DNA of 64,000 nt from Opitutus sp. ER46. Its GTDB lineage: Bacteria > Verrucomicrobiota > Verrucomicrobiia > Opitutales > Opitutaceae. This document shows, piece after piece, positions 8,949 to 16,025 of the stretch. The stretch lies in NCBI RefSeq assembly GCF_003054705.1, contig NZ_QAYX01000023.1:186001-250000 (forward strand), read 5' to 3'. Made by a program: the position numbers and the translations under genes. A model generated the notes under the pieces. The model was not told the DNA's origin, searched no databases, and saw only the letters and a list, made by a program, of their open reading frames with translations. Position 1 is the first letter of the stretch. Each line of letters begins with the position of its first letter.

Positions 8949-9451
8949 TCTATCTCACCGGCCCGGTGCGCAGCGGAAAGAGCCGTCGCGCCGTGGAACT
9001 CGCGACGGGGTGGGGGCCCGACGTCGTCTTCGTGGCCACATGGCGTCCGGACCCGGCGGACGACGAGATGGCGGAGCGCGTGCACCGGCACCGGGCGGAG
9101 CGGCCGAACTGGCGGACGCTGGAGGCGCCGGTCGATGTGGCCGCGGCGCTGGCGGCTCTGCACCCGCCGCCGAGCGGGGTGGTGCTCGACTGCCTCACGT
9201 TGTGGCTCGGCGACCGCTTTGGGCAGCGCGACGAGCAGGTGCTCACGAGCTGGGAGGAACAGTTGGTGCGATTCCGCGCGAGTCCGTGGCCGGTGGTGAT
9301 TGTTGGAAACGAAATCGGCTGGAGTCCGGTGCCGGAGCAGCTGGCGTTGCGGCGGTTTCGCGACCTGGCGGGGTCGCTCGCGCAGCGCACGGCCGCGGCG
9401 GCGGATGAAGCGTGGCTGATGGTCGCCGGCTGCGGCGTGCGCCTGAAATGA
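8936..9451 (+). CDS. cobU: adenosylcobinamide kinase / GTP transferase
   Basis: Bifunctional CobU/CobP of 171 aa, phosphorylating adenosylcobinamide and adding GMP. The start MGRLIYLTGPVRSGKS contains the P-loop GPVRSGKS (9-16). DEMAERVHRHRAERP with the guanylylated-His region, VVLDCLTLWLGD and VIVGNEIGWSPVPE are family blocks. A typical CobU is about 180 aa, so it is complete. ATG 8936 lies within the cbiB end, and the stop overlaps the cobT start. Confidence 0.93.
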   Translation: MGRLIYLTGPVRSGKSRRAVELATGWGPDVVFVATWRPDPADDEMAERVHRHRAERPNWRTLEAPVDVAAALAALHPPPSGVVLDCLTLWLGDRFGQRDEQVLTSWEEQLVRFRASPWPVVIVGNEIGWSPVPEQLALRRFRDLAGSLAQRTAAAADEAWLMVAGCGVRLK

Positions 9452-10500
9452 ACTTTATGTCCTGGAATCTCCCTGAGGTCCGTCCGTTGTCCCGAGAGCT
9501 CGAGCCCGCGCTGCGGCGCGCGATCGACCAGAAGACGAAGCCGATCGGCTCGTTGGGACGGTTGGAGCCGCTGGCGCTGCAGATCGGGTTGATTCAGCAG
9601 ACCTTGAAGCCGGAGTTCCGGGCGCCGACGGAGCTGATCTTCGCGGGCGACCACGGGTTCGCGGCGGACGGCGTGAGTCCGTTTCCGCCGGAGGTGACGC
9701 CGCAGATGGTGGCGAACTTCCTGGCGGGCGGCGCGGCGATTAGCGTGTTTTCGCGGCAGCATGGGCTGACGCTGAAGGTGGTGGACGCGGGCGTCGCGAC
9801 GGAGCTGCCGGCGCATCCCGACCTGATCGCGATGAAAGTGCGGGCCGGAACGCGGAACGCGCGGCGGGAGCGGGCGCTGACGGCGGGTGAGGTGCTGCAG
9901 TGCCTTGGGCGCGGCGGCGAGGTGATCGCCCGGTGCGCGGAACGCGGGACAAACGTGGTGCTGCTGGGCGAGATGGGCATCGGCAACACCTCGGCGGCGG
10001 CGTTGCTGCACAGCGCGCTGCTCGGGCTGCCGCTGGCGGACTGCGTGGGGCGGGGCGCGGGCCACGACGACGCGGGCCTCGCGCGGAAGCTGACGATCCT
10101 CCAGGAGGTGCGGAAGCGGCACGCGGATGCGACGACGCCGTTGGATGCGCTGGCGGCGTTTGGCGGATGCGAGATTGCGATGCTGGCTGGCGCAATCCTG
10201 GCGGCGGCCGCCCGCCGGATGCTGATCGTGGTGGATGGCTACATCGTGACCTCGGCGGTGCTGGTGGCGGCGAGCCTGCAGCCCGCCGTGCGGGACTATT
10301 GCGTGTTTGCCCACGCGTCGGCCGAGCCGGGTCATGGCCGCGCGTTGCGCGAGCTGGGGGCGGAGCCGCTGATCGACCTCGGGCTGCGGTTGGGCGAAGG
10401 CTCGGGCGCGGCGTTGGCATGGCCGCTGGTGGTGTCGGCCGCGGCGTTCCTGCGGGAAATGGCGACGTTTGAGTCGGCCGGGGTTACGAACCGCGCATGA
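9448..10500 (+). CDS. cobT: nicotinate-nucleotide--dimethylbenzimidazole phosphoribosyltransferase
   Basis: Makes alpha-ribazole phosphate for the lower ligand; 350 aa, the usual CobT size. TKPIGSLGRLEPLALQIG near 31-48, IFAGDHGFAADGVSPFPPEVT, GEMGIGNTSAAALLHSALLG and RLGEGSGAALAWPLV are diagnostic. Glu317 in the last motif coincides with the catalytic Glu of the Salmonella enzyme. ATG 9448 overlaps the cobU stop; a second Met three codons later is also possible. The last four bases overlap cobS. Confidence 0.96.
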   Translation: MNFMSWNLPEVRPLSRELEPALRRAIDQKTKPIGSLGRLEPLALQIGLIQQTLKPEFRAPTELIFAGDHGFAADGVSPFPPEVTPQMVANFLAGGAAISVFSRQHGLTLKVVDAGVATELPAHPDLIAMKVRAGTRNARRERALTAGEVLQCLGRGGEVIARCAERGTNVVLLGEMGIGNTSAAALLHSALLGLPLADCVGRGAGHDDAGLARKLTILQEVRKRHADATTPLDALAAFGGCEIAMLAGAILAAAARRMLIVVDGYIVTSAVLVAASLQPAVRDYCVFAHASAEPGHGRALRELGAEPLIDLGLRLGEGSGAALAWPLVVSAAAFLREMATFESAGVTNRA

Positions 10501-11255
10501 ACGCCCTGGTGCGCGAACTGCGGGCCCTGCGGGGCGCGCTGACCTTTTTCACCCGCCTGCCTGCGCCGGGGGCGGGGGCGGTGGACGGCGAGGATCTGAA
10601 GGCCTCGCCGCGATATTTCGCGCTCGTCGGGGCGGTGGTGGGAGCGGTAGGCGCGCTCGTGTGGTGGCTGGCGGCGCGGGTGCTGCCGGGTGATGTCGCG
10701 GTGCTGTTGTCGATGGCGGCGACGGTGCTGGTGACGGGGGCGTTTCATGAGGACGCGTTTGCGGACGTGTGCGACGGCTTCGGGGGTGGGTACGACCGCG
10801 AGCGCGTGCTCGTGATCATGAAGGACTCGCGGGTGGGGGCGTTCGGCGTGGTGGGCATCGGGCTGATGCTCGGGCTGAAGGCGGTGACGCTGATGCATGT
10901 GCCCGCGGCGCTGATGGTGGGCGTGCTCGTGGCGGCGCACGCGGTGAGCCGGGCGGCGGCGATGTCGCTGATGCTGACGCTGCCGTACGTGCGGGCGGAC
11001 GACACCTCGAAGTCGCGGCCGGTGGCGAATCCGCCGACGGCGGCGTCGGTCGTGGTGGCGGGCTTGTGCGGGCTGGCTCCCTTCGCGCTGTTGCCGGCAC
11101 GGATGGCATGGGCGCTCTTGCCGGTGGTGCTGGCGCGGGTGACCCTGGGGCGCTGGTTTGCGCGGCGGATCGGTGGTTATACGGGCGACTGCCTGGGCGC
11201 GACGCAGCAGGTGGCAGAAGTCATGGTGTACCTCACGGTGGTGGCCCTGGCATGA
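10497..11255 (+). CDS. cobS: adenosylcobinamide-GDP ribazoletransferase
   Basis: Integral-membrane cobalamin synthase CobS, 252 aa, joining adenosylcobinamide-GDP to alpha-ribazole (phosphate). The signature GAFHEDAFADVCDGFGGG with ERVLVIMKDSRVGAFG (about 80-118) is the metal-binding acidic motif. The N-terminal FFTRLPAP and hydrophobic segments throughout agree with the family. Start and stop both overlap neighbours (ATGA), so cobT-cobS-cobC are coupled. Confidence 0.95.
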   Translation: MNALVRELRALRGALTFFTRLPAPGAGAVDGEDLKASPRYFALVGAVVGAVGALVWWLAARVLPGDVAVLLSMAATVLVTGAFHEDAFADVCDGFGGGYDRERVLVIMKDSRVGAFGVVGIGLMLGLKAVTLMHVPAALMVGVLVAAHAVSRAAAMSLMLTLPYVRADDTSKSRPVANPPTAASVVVAGLCGLAPFALLPARMAWALLPVVLARVTLGRWFARRIGGYTGDCLGATQQVAEVMVYLTVVALA

Positions 11256-11845
11256 GCGGCGTGACGCACAAAAGTGGCGCGGACCGCGTGAGCCGCGCGG
11301 GTGGCAGAAGCGTGACACTGATCCGGCACACCCGCGTGGCCGGGCTGGCGGGGCTGTGTTACGGGCGGACGGATGTCGGCGTCGCGGAGACGTTCGCCGA
11401 GGAAGTGGCGGCGGTGCGTGCGGCCCTGGCGGGAGTCGACGGCGCGGAGGGCGGGCGACGGTTGGTCTTCACCAGCCCGAGCCAGCGGTGTCGGCGACTG
11501 GCGGCGGAGTTGGGCGCGGTGGACGTGCGGGTGGACGCGCGGCTGATGGAGTTGGATTTCGGGGCATGGGAGAACCGGGCGTGGGCGGACGTGCCTCGAA
11601 CGGAGATCGACGCATGGGCGCGGGACTACGTGCGCGGAGCGCCGCCCGGAGGGGAGAGCTTTGCGGCGCTGGCGGAACGGGTGGCGGCGTTTCGCGCGGC
11701 GCTGCCCGAGGAGGAGAACGTCGTGGTCGTGACCCACGCCGGCGTGATCCGCGCCTGGCTTTGCGGGGAAGAAGGCCGGCCGCTGGAGCGGGCGTTCGAG
11801 CGGGACGTGATGTTTGGCGAGGTGGTCCGGCTCGGCTGCCGCTGA
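11252..11845 (+). CDS. cobC: alpha-ribazole phosphatase, CobC-like histidine phosphatase
   Basis: Histidine phosphatase superfamily member, 197 aa. The phosphoacceptor motif is LIRHT with His26, followed by the CobC-type block LCYGRTDVGV. LDFGAWENRAWADVP, a PPGGESF block and VVTHAGVIRAW with the second His complete the active site. A roughly 20-residue polar stretch precedes the domain, so a downstream start cannot be excluded. It removes phosphate from alpha-ribazole phosphate or adenosylcobalamin phosphate and is the last operon gene. Confidence 0.9.
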   Translation: MSGVTHKSGADRVSRAGGRSVTLIRHTRVAGLAGLCYGRTDVGVAETFAEEVAAVRAALAGVDGAEGGRRLVFTSPSQRCRRLAAELGAVDVRVDARLMELDFGAWENRAWADVPRTEIDAWARDYVRGAPPGGESFAALAERVAAFRAALPEEENVVVVTHAGVIRAWLCGEEGRPLERAFERDVMFGEVVRLGCR

Positions 11846-11856
11846 GCGCGGCAGCC
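11834..11856 (+). terminator. hairpin at the end of the cobalamin operon
   Basis: GGCTGCCGC (11834-11842) and GCGGCAGCC (11848-11856) form a perfect 9-bp stem around the cobC stop codon. No T-run follows, so it may act as an RNA-end stabiliser or a weak terminator rather than an intrinsic terminator. Confidence 0.35.
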
Positions 11857-11870
11857 GGAAAGGGGTGAAC

Positions 11871-11898
11871 GTAGAAGGCTGAACGCTGAAAGCTGAAG
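11871..11898 (+). repeat. degenerate heptamer repeat (GCTGAAN)
   Basis: Four consecutive 7-nt units: GTAGAAG, GCTGAAC, GCTGAAA, GCTGAAG. The strict period of seven matches other heptamer arrays in this window (23.1, 42.6 and 47.6 kb), although the unit sequence differs. Confidence 0.7.
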
Positions 11899-12008
11899 AA
11901 GCCGACCGGCGGATACTGTGGCGGAGTCTGGACCTCAGTCCCGCGCTACCTGGAAACGAAGTGGAATCACTGAAGGGGGGCGGCGTGGCGGCGATTGCGG
12001 CCGAGCCT

Positions 12009-12059
12009 GAGTATCTGGACATTATTCCGACACGACGGGCGAGTATCTGGACATTATTC
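12009..12059 (+). repeat. 19-bp direct repeat
   Basis: GAGTATCTGGACATTATTC occurs exactly twice, at 12009-12027 and 12041-12059, separated by 13 nt. The composition is AT-richer than the neighbourhood. Multiple short repeats near an end are typical of some transposon families (IS21 type is one possibility), but no transposase is present. Confidence 0.75.
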
Positions 12060-12091
12060 GATAAGTGGCCGAACAAGATCCGGATATAATT

Positions 12092-12129
12092 GTTGCCCTC
12101 GTTCCCTGGGATCGTGGGAGAACGACAAC
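12092..12129 (+). repeat. bulged palindrome downstream of the direct repeat
   Basis: GTTG (12092-12095) plus TCGTTC (12099-12104) pairs with GAACGA plus CAAC (12120-12129), giving a 10-bp stem with a CCC bulge and a further CCC/GGG pairing in the loop. It may belong to the same repeat or mobile remnant as the direct repeat. Confidence 0.55.
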
Positions 12130-12166
12130 CAGTACGACTACGCCGGGGTAACTCGACGCGAGATGG

Positions 12167-14116
12167 CTACGCCAGGGGCGGCATCGGGACGCTGAAGGCG
12201 GCGGCGATGGCGCGGAGAAGCTCGAACTCGCAGATCCGGACCTGGCCGTCGGCTTGGACGACGTGGGCGGCGGCGGCGAGGGTGCGCTGTTTGATGGGCA
12301 GGCTGGCGCCGGCGAGCTTGTCGAGGGCGGCGTCGAACTCGCGGAGCGTGGCGGCGTCGGCCGGGAGAAACGCGAGGCTCGCCTGGATGAGCTTGAGCTG
12401 GGCGGCGCCGACGGCGAACGCCTGGGCGGCGGCGGCCGGGTCCTGGGTCGAGGCGCGGGCGAGGACGGAGAGGACGACGGCGATCTCGCGGGTGACGGCG
12501 TTGAACGAGTAGATCTGGGTGACGGCGTCGGCGGGCTTGCGGCCGAGGGCGAGGGTCTGGGTGAGCAGCCGCTGCATGGCGTACTCGAAGGCGGTGACCT
12601 CGTGATCGGCGTGGACGAGTTCGTCGAGCGTGCCGAGGAACGTGTCGAGATCGGGCGCGGGCGTCTGCCGGAGGGCCGGCAGCGCGATCTGCAGGAGCGG
12701 AAGCCGGTGGGCGTCCTCGACCTGGCGGAGCGCGGGGTCGAGTTCCTCGAGGAGCCGGCGGGCGTCGGGGCCGGCGCGCTGGTCGATGACGGCCAGCTGG
12801 GTGGTGCGGATGGCGGGTTGATCGCTGAGCAGGAGCCCGTAGAGGAGGACGCGTGCCTCGGCGGGGGAGTGGGCGGCGGAGCGGAGGCGTTCCGGGGTGC
12901 GTTCGAGCAGGTCGCGCGCACCGGACAGGTGTTCGGGGGAAAGGGTGCCGATGGCACCGACGGCCGCGAGGGTGTTGGCGGGGGTAAGCGGCGGCGGGAC
13001 GGCGCTGCGGGCCGCGGGGGCGAGCCCGGCGGTGACAAAGGACTCGCGGCCGACGTCGACCACCTTGGGTGGTTCGAAGAACTTGCCGTCGAACGACGCG
13101 TCGATGGCCCGGATACGCTCATCGAGGGGCGGGTGGGTGGCCCAGAGCCCGCCGAAGTTGGAGCGGAACGCCTGGGCGAAGAAGAAGTGGCCGATGGCGG
13201 CGCTGCCGTTGGCCTGGACGCTGGACCCGAGGGCGTAGCCGCCGATCTTCTTCAGGGCGCCGGTGATGCCGGCGGGGTTGCGGGTGAACTGGACGGCGGA
13301 GGCGTCGGCGAGGAATTCGCGCTGGCGGGAGACGGCGGCTTGGATGAGCCGGCCGAAGAAATAGCCCACATAGCCGATGATCAGGAGGGCGAGCCCCAGG
13401 GCGAGGACGACGGCGGCGCCGTTGTTGTTCTTGCCGCGGGATGGCCGGTTGCCGCGCATCGACCAGAGGACGCCCCGGCCGATGACGCCGAGGACGAGGA
13501 TGCCGAAAATGATGGCGGCAATGCGGAGGTTGAGCCGCATGTCGCCGTTGAGAATGTGGCTGAACTCGTGGCCGACCACCCCCTGCAGTTCGTCACGGTT
13601 GAGCTTCTCGAGGGTGCCGCGGGTGACGGCGACCACGGCGTCGGAGGTGGTGAGGCCGGCGGCGAACGCGTTGATGGCCGGCTCCTCGTCGAGGATGTAG
13701 ACGGCGGGAACGGGCACGCCCGAGGCGATGGCCATTTCCTCGACGACGTTGAGGAGCCGCCGCTCGTTGAGGTCGGTGGTGGCGGAATCGATCCGGCGGC
13801 CGCCGACGCTCTCGGCGACGGCGCGGCCGCCGGCGGAGAACTGGGACCACTTGAAGAGCGACCCGAGCCCGACGACGGCGAGCGTGGCAAGGGAGACGCC
13901 GACGAAAAGCTGGGGCTGCCAGAACGAGGCCTGGCGGCTGAAGCTGACCTCGTAACCGCGGGTCGAATACGTGTGCGGGTGGCCGATGGTCTGGCCGAGA
14001 ATGAACCACGTCGCGACGTACATCGCGGCGATGGTGCCGAGGACGGCGAGGATGAAGAGCAGCACGAGCCGGGAGGAGCGCTTCCGGGCGCGGGCCTGGG
14101 CCTCGAAGAAATCCAT
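12167..14116 (-). CDS. M48-family membrane metalloprotease with TerB-like tail
   Basis: Integral-membrane zinc protease of 649 aa. Two N-terminal membrane segments (about 17-40 and 69-88) precede the M48 domain with the zinc motif HEFSH at 183-187 (GVVGHEFSHILNGD) and NAFAAGLTTSDAVVAVTRG. Two more hydrophobic segments follow (about 198-220 and 240-265). The C-terminal ~300 residues are helical and Ala/Leu-rich, ending in a TerB-like motif (VVQADGQVRICEFELLRAIA). HtpX-type enzymes are usually about 290 aa, so the tail is an extra module. The pairing with LemA to the right is common for M48 proteases. A quality-control role is inference. Confidence 0.88.
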   Translation of the reverse strand: MDFFEAQARARKRSSRLVLLFILAVLGTIAAMYVATWFILGQTIGHPHTYSTRGYEVSFSRQASFWQPQLFVGVSLATLAVVGLGSLFKWSQFSAGGRAVAESVGGRRIDSATTDLNERRLLNVVEEMAIASGVPVPAVYILDEEPAINAFAAGLTTSDAVVAVTRGTLEKLNRDELQGVVGHEFSHILNGDMRLNLRIAAIIFGILVLGVIGRGVLWSMRGNRPSRGKNNNGAAVVLALGLALLIIGYVGYFFGRLIQAAVSRQREFLADASAVQFTRNPAGITGALKKIGGYALGSSVQANGSAAIGHFFFAQAFRSNFGGLWATHPPLDERIRAIDASFDGKFFEPPKVVDVGRESFVTAGLAPAARSAVPPPLTPANTLAAVGAIGTLSPEHLSGARDLLERTPERLRSAAHSPAEARVLLYGLLLSDQPAIRTTQLAVIDQRAGPDARRLLEELDPALRQVEDAHRLPLLQIALPALRQTPAPDLDTFLGTLDELVHADHEVTAFEYAMQRLLTQTLALGRKPADAVTQIYSFNAVTREIAVVLSVLARASTQDPAAAAQAFAVGAAQLKLIQASLAFLPADAATLREFDAALDKLAGASLPIKQRTLAAAAHVVQADGQVRICEFELLRAIAAAFSVPMPPLA

Positions 14117-14132
14117 GGCAGAAACGGAAGGA

Positions 14133-14741
14133 CTAGCGGGCGGGGGCGGGCCGCGCGTCGGCGCCGCGGGAGAGATCGGAGATGATGGCGGTGGCGAGCG
14201 CGGGCACGACGTTGCCGGCGTACCCATCGATGAGGGCGAGGTTCTGCCAGTACTTGCGGCCGGCGTCGGTGGCGCTGAACGCGAGGGAGGCGGCGCGGTC
14301 CGCTGGGGGAAGGGCGTCGTAGAACGCGTTGCGACGGCCGTCGATGTCCGCGGGGGCGAGCGTGCCGGCGGCAATGTCGCGTTCGAGGGCGCGCATGTGC
14401 TGGTATTCGCGCCGGCCGATGGCGGTCGCGAGGTAGCCGTTGATCGCCTCCAGTTCCTCCCGGGTGAACCGCGTGGCGATGAAGGTGGCGAGGTGCGTTT
14501 CGAAGTCGGAGACGAGCAACCGGTCGCCGATGACGGAAATGAGGGAGTTCTCGCCGGCGGTGGGGTTGTTACCGCGCATGAACGCAAGGTAAGCGGCGCG
14601 CTCCCGCGGGAAGCGCTGGTCGAGCTCCAGATGCCGGTAGAGCTGGCGGGCCTCCACGGGTGGCGCGTCGGGCTGCGGGGCGGCCGCCGGGGCGGCGGCC
14701 GCAACGTGAAGGCACAGGAGCAGGGGGACGAGCCAACGCAT
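14133..14741 (-). CDS. small secreted protein, DUF2059-like
   Basis: 202 aa with a clear signal peptide (MRWLVPLLLCLHVAAAAPA). The mature part has helical repeats such as FTREELEAINGYLATAIGRREY and FSATDAGRKYWQNLALIDG, reminiscent of DUF2059. No catalytic motif is visible. ATG 14741 is chosen because longer in-frame starts add a basic leader before the signal peptide. It lies 16 nt upstream of the M48 protease gene, so the two are probably cotranscribed. Function unknown. Confidence 0.7.
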   Translation of the reverse strand: MRWLVPLLLCLHVAAAAPAAAPQPDAPPVEARQLYRHLELDQRFPRERAAYLAFMRGNNPTAGENSLISVIGDRLLVSDFETHLATFIATRFTREELEAINGYLATAIGRREYQHMRALERDIAAGTLAPADIDGRRNAFYDALPPADRAASLAFSATDAGRKYWQNLALIDGYAGNVVPALATAIISDLSRGADARPAPAR

Positions 14742-14776
14742 GAGAAAAGGGCGCCGCCGCGGGCGGCGGCGCAGCG

Positions 14777-15187
14777 TCATTTCACCAGCCGGATCGTGAG
14801 CGGATATCGGTAGCACCCGCCATCGGACGCCTTGACCGCCGCGATGATGGCGAGGACGAGGCCGCCGAGGTAGATCGCGACGAGGAGGGGAATGCCGATG
14901 ACGACGAAGACGAGGAGGCCCGCAACGATCGAGTAGAGGAGGAGCGAGATGTGGAAGTTGAGCGCCTCCTTGGCGTTCTCGGCGATGTACGGGGAGTCAT
15001 CCTTCATCGCGAGATACACGATGAGCGGGAGGAGAATGGGCACGCCGAAAAAGGCGGAGACGTGGCTGAGGATGGCCCAGACCTTGTCGTGGCCGCTGGG
15101 GCGGGACACGGGGATGGGTGGGGGCAGCGGCGTGGAGGCGGCGGGCGGCGGGACCGGGGCGGGATTTGGCTGCGGGGCAGAGTCCAT
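14777..15187 (-). CDS. DUF4870-family membrane protein
   Basis: 136 aa. A proline-rich N-terminus (about 1-30) is followed by WAILSHVSAFFGVPILLPLIVYL, KDDSPYIAENAKEALNFHIS and two more hydrophobic segments, the pattern of the DUF4870 (Tic20-like) family. The motif with Asn/Lys/Glu/Ala between helices is typical. It sits between LemA and the secreted protein on the same strand, suggesting one envelope-related operon. Function unknown. Confidence 0.82.
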   Translation of the reverse strand: MDSAPQPNPAPVPPPAASTPLPPPIPVSRPSGHDKVWAILSHVSAFFGVPILLPLIVYLAMKDDSPYIAENAKEALNFHISLLLYSIVAGLLVFVVIGIPLLVAIYLGGLVLAIIAAVKASDGGCYRYPLTIRLVK

Positions 15188-15300
15188 GATACGGGGCGGG
15201 AGTTGGCGGATGAAACGGGCGTGGCGGGGCCGGGGAGGGCCGGCCGGGCCGCGCCGCGCAGGGTGTCACTTGAGTCTGAATACAGAGCGCGGCGGGGCGC

Positions 15301-15906
15301 TCAGGAAAAGCTGACCTTGGGGGCGTTGCGCTCGCTGGGATCCTCGATCTTGAAGAGCTCGGCGGCGGTGAAACCGAACATGCCGGCGAAGACGACGGTC
15401 GGGAAGGTTTCGCGCGCCGTGTTGTAGGTCATGACGCTGTCGTTGTAGGCCTGGCGGGCGAACGCGATCTTGTTCTCGGTCGAGGTGAGCTCTTCGGTGA
15501 GCTGGGCCATGTTCTGGTTGGCCTTCAGGTCGGGGTACTGCTCGGAGACGACCATGAGGCGCGAGAGGGCGCCGGCGAGGCCGGACTCGGCGGTGACGAG
15601 GCTCTTCATCGCGTTGGCGTCGGCCGGATTGGCGGCGGCCGACTGCGACGCGGCATAGGCGATGTTGCGGGCCTTGATGACGTTCTCGAGCGTCTCGCGC
15701 TCGTGTTTCAGGTAGCCCTTGGCGACCTCGACCAGGTTGGGGATGAGGTCGTAGCGGCGCTTGAGCTGGACGTCGATCTGGGCGAAGGCGTTTTTGAACC
15801 GGTTGCGCAGGCCGACGAGGCGGTTGTAGATGCCGGCGATCCAGAGGCCGATCACCAGCGCGAGGGCGAGAAGGACGCCGAGGACGATGAGGGAGGCAGT
15901 CATCAT
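15301..15906 (-). CDS. LemA family protein
   Basis: 201 aa. One N-terminal membrane segment (about 5-25) precedes a helical LemA domain with YNRLVGLRNRFKNAFAQIDVQLKRRYDLIPNLVEVAKGY and the later IAFARQAYNDSVMTYNTARETFP, both hallmarks of the family. Two adjacent ATG codons occur at the start. It is the promoter-proximal gene of the - strand group and diverges from the TPR gene. LemA proteins are often encoded next to M48 proteases, as here; their role is not defined. Confidence 0.92.
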   Translation of the reverse strand: MMTASLIVLGVLLALALVIGLWIAGIYNRLVGLRNRFKNAFAQIDVQLKRRYDLIPNLVEVAKGYLKHERETLENVIKARNIAYAASQSAAANPADANAMKSLVTAESGLAGALSRLMVVSEQYPDLKANQNMAQLTEELTSTENKIAFARQAYNDSVMTYNTARETFPTVVFAGMFGFTAAELFKIEDPSERNAPKVSFS

Positions 15907-16025
15907 GGTGTGGTGGTTTTGCGAAACGAAATTGCGATGGAGTCTGCGGGCTGACGGATGATGCGCGAGTTCGAAGCACTTACAACGCGATTGATTGTTT
16001 CCAGCGCCGTGGGCATGGTGGCGCG

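Larger units (their letters stand above)
11846..12166. other. non-coding spacer between convergent operons
   Basis: This 321-nt stretch lies between cobC (+) and the M48 protease gene (-). No gene was seen in it on either strand. It contains four degenerate heptamers, a 19-bp direct repeat and a bulged palindrome, listed separately. The repeats suggest a remnant of mobile or repetitive DNA. Confidence 0.6.

Noticed and set aside
12254-14185. 643-codon + strand frame opposite the M48 protease
   Set aside because: Asp/Glu/Gly-rich translation without family features; the - strand frame has HEFSH and membrane segments.
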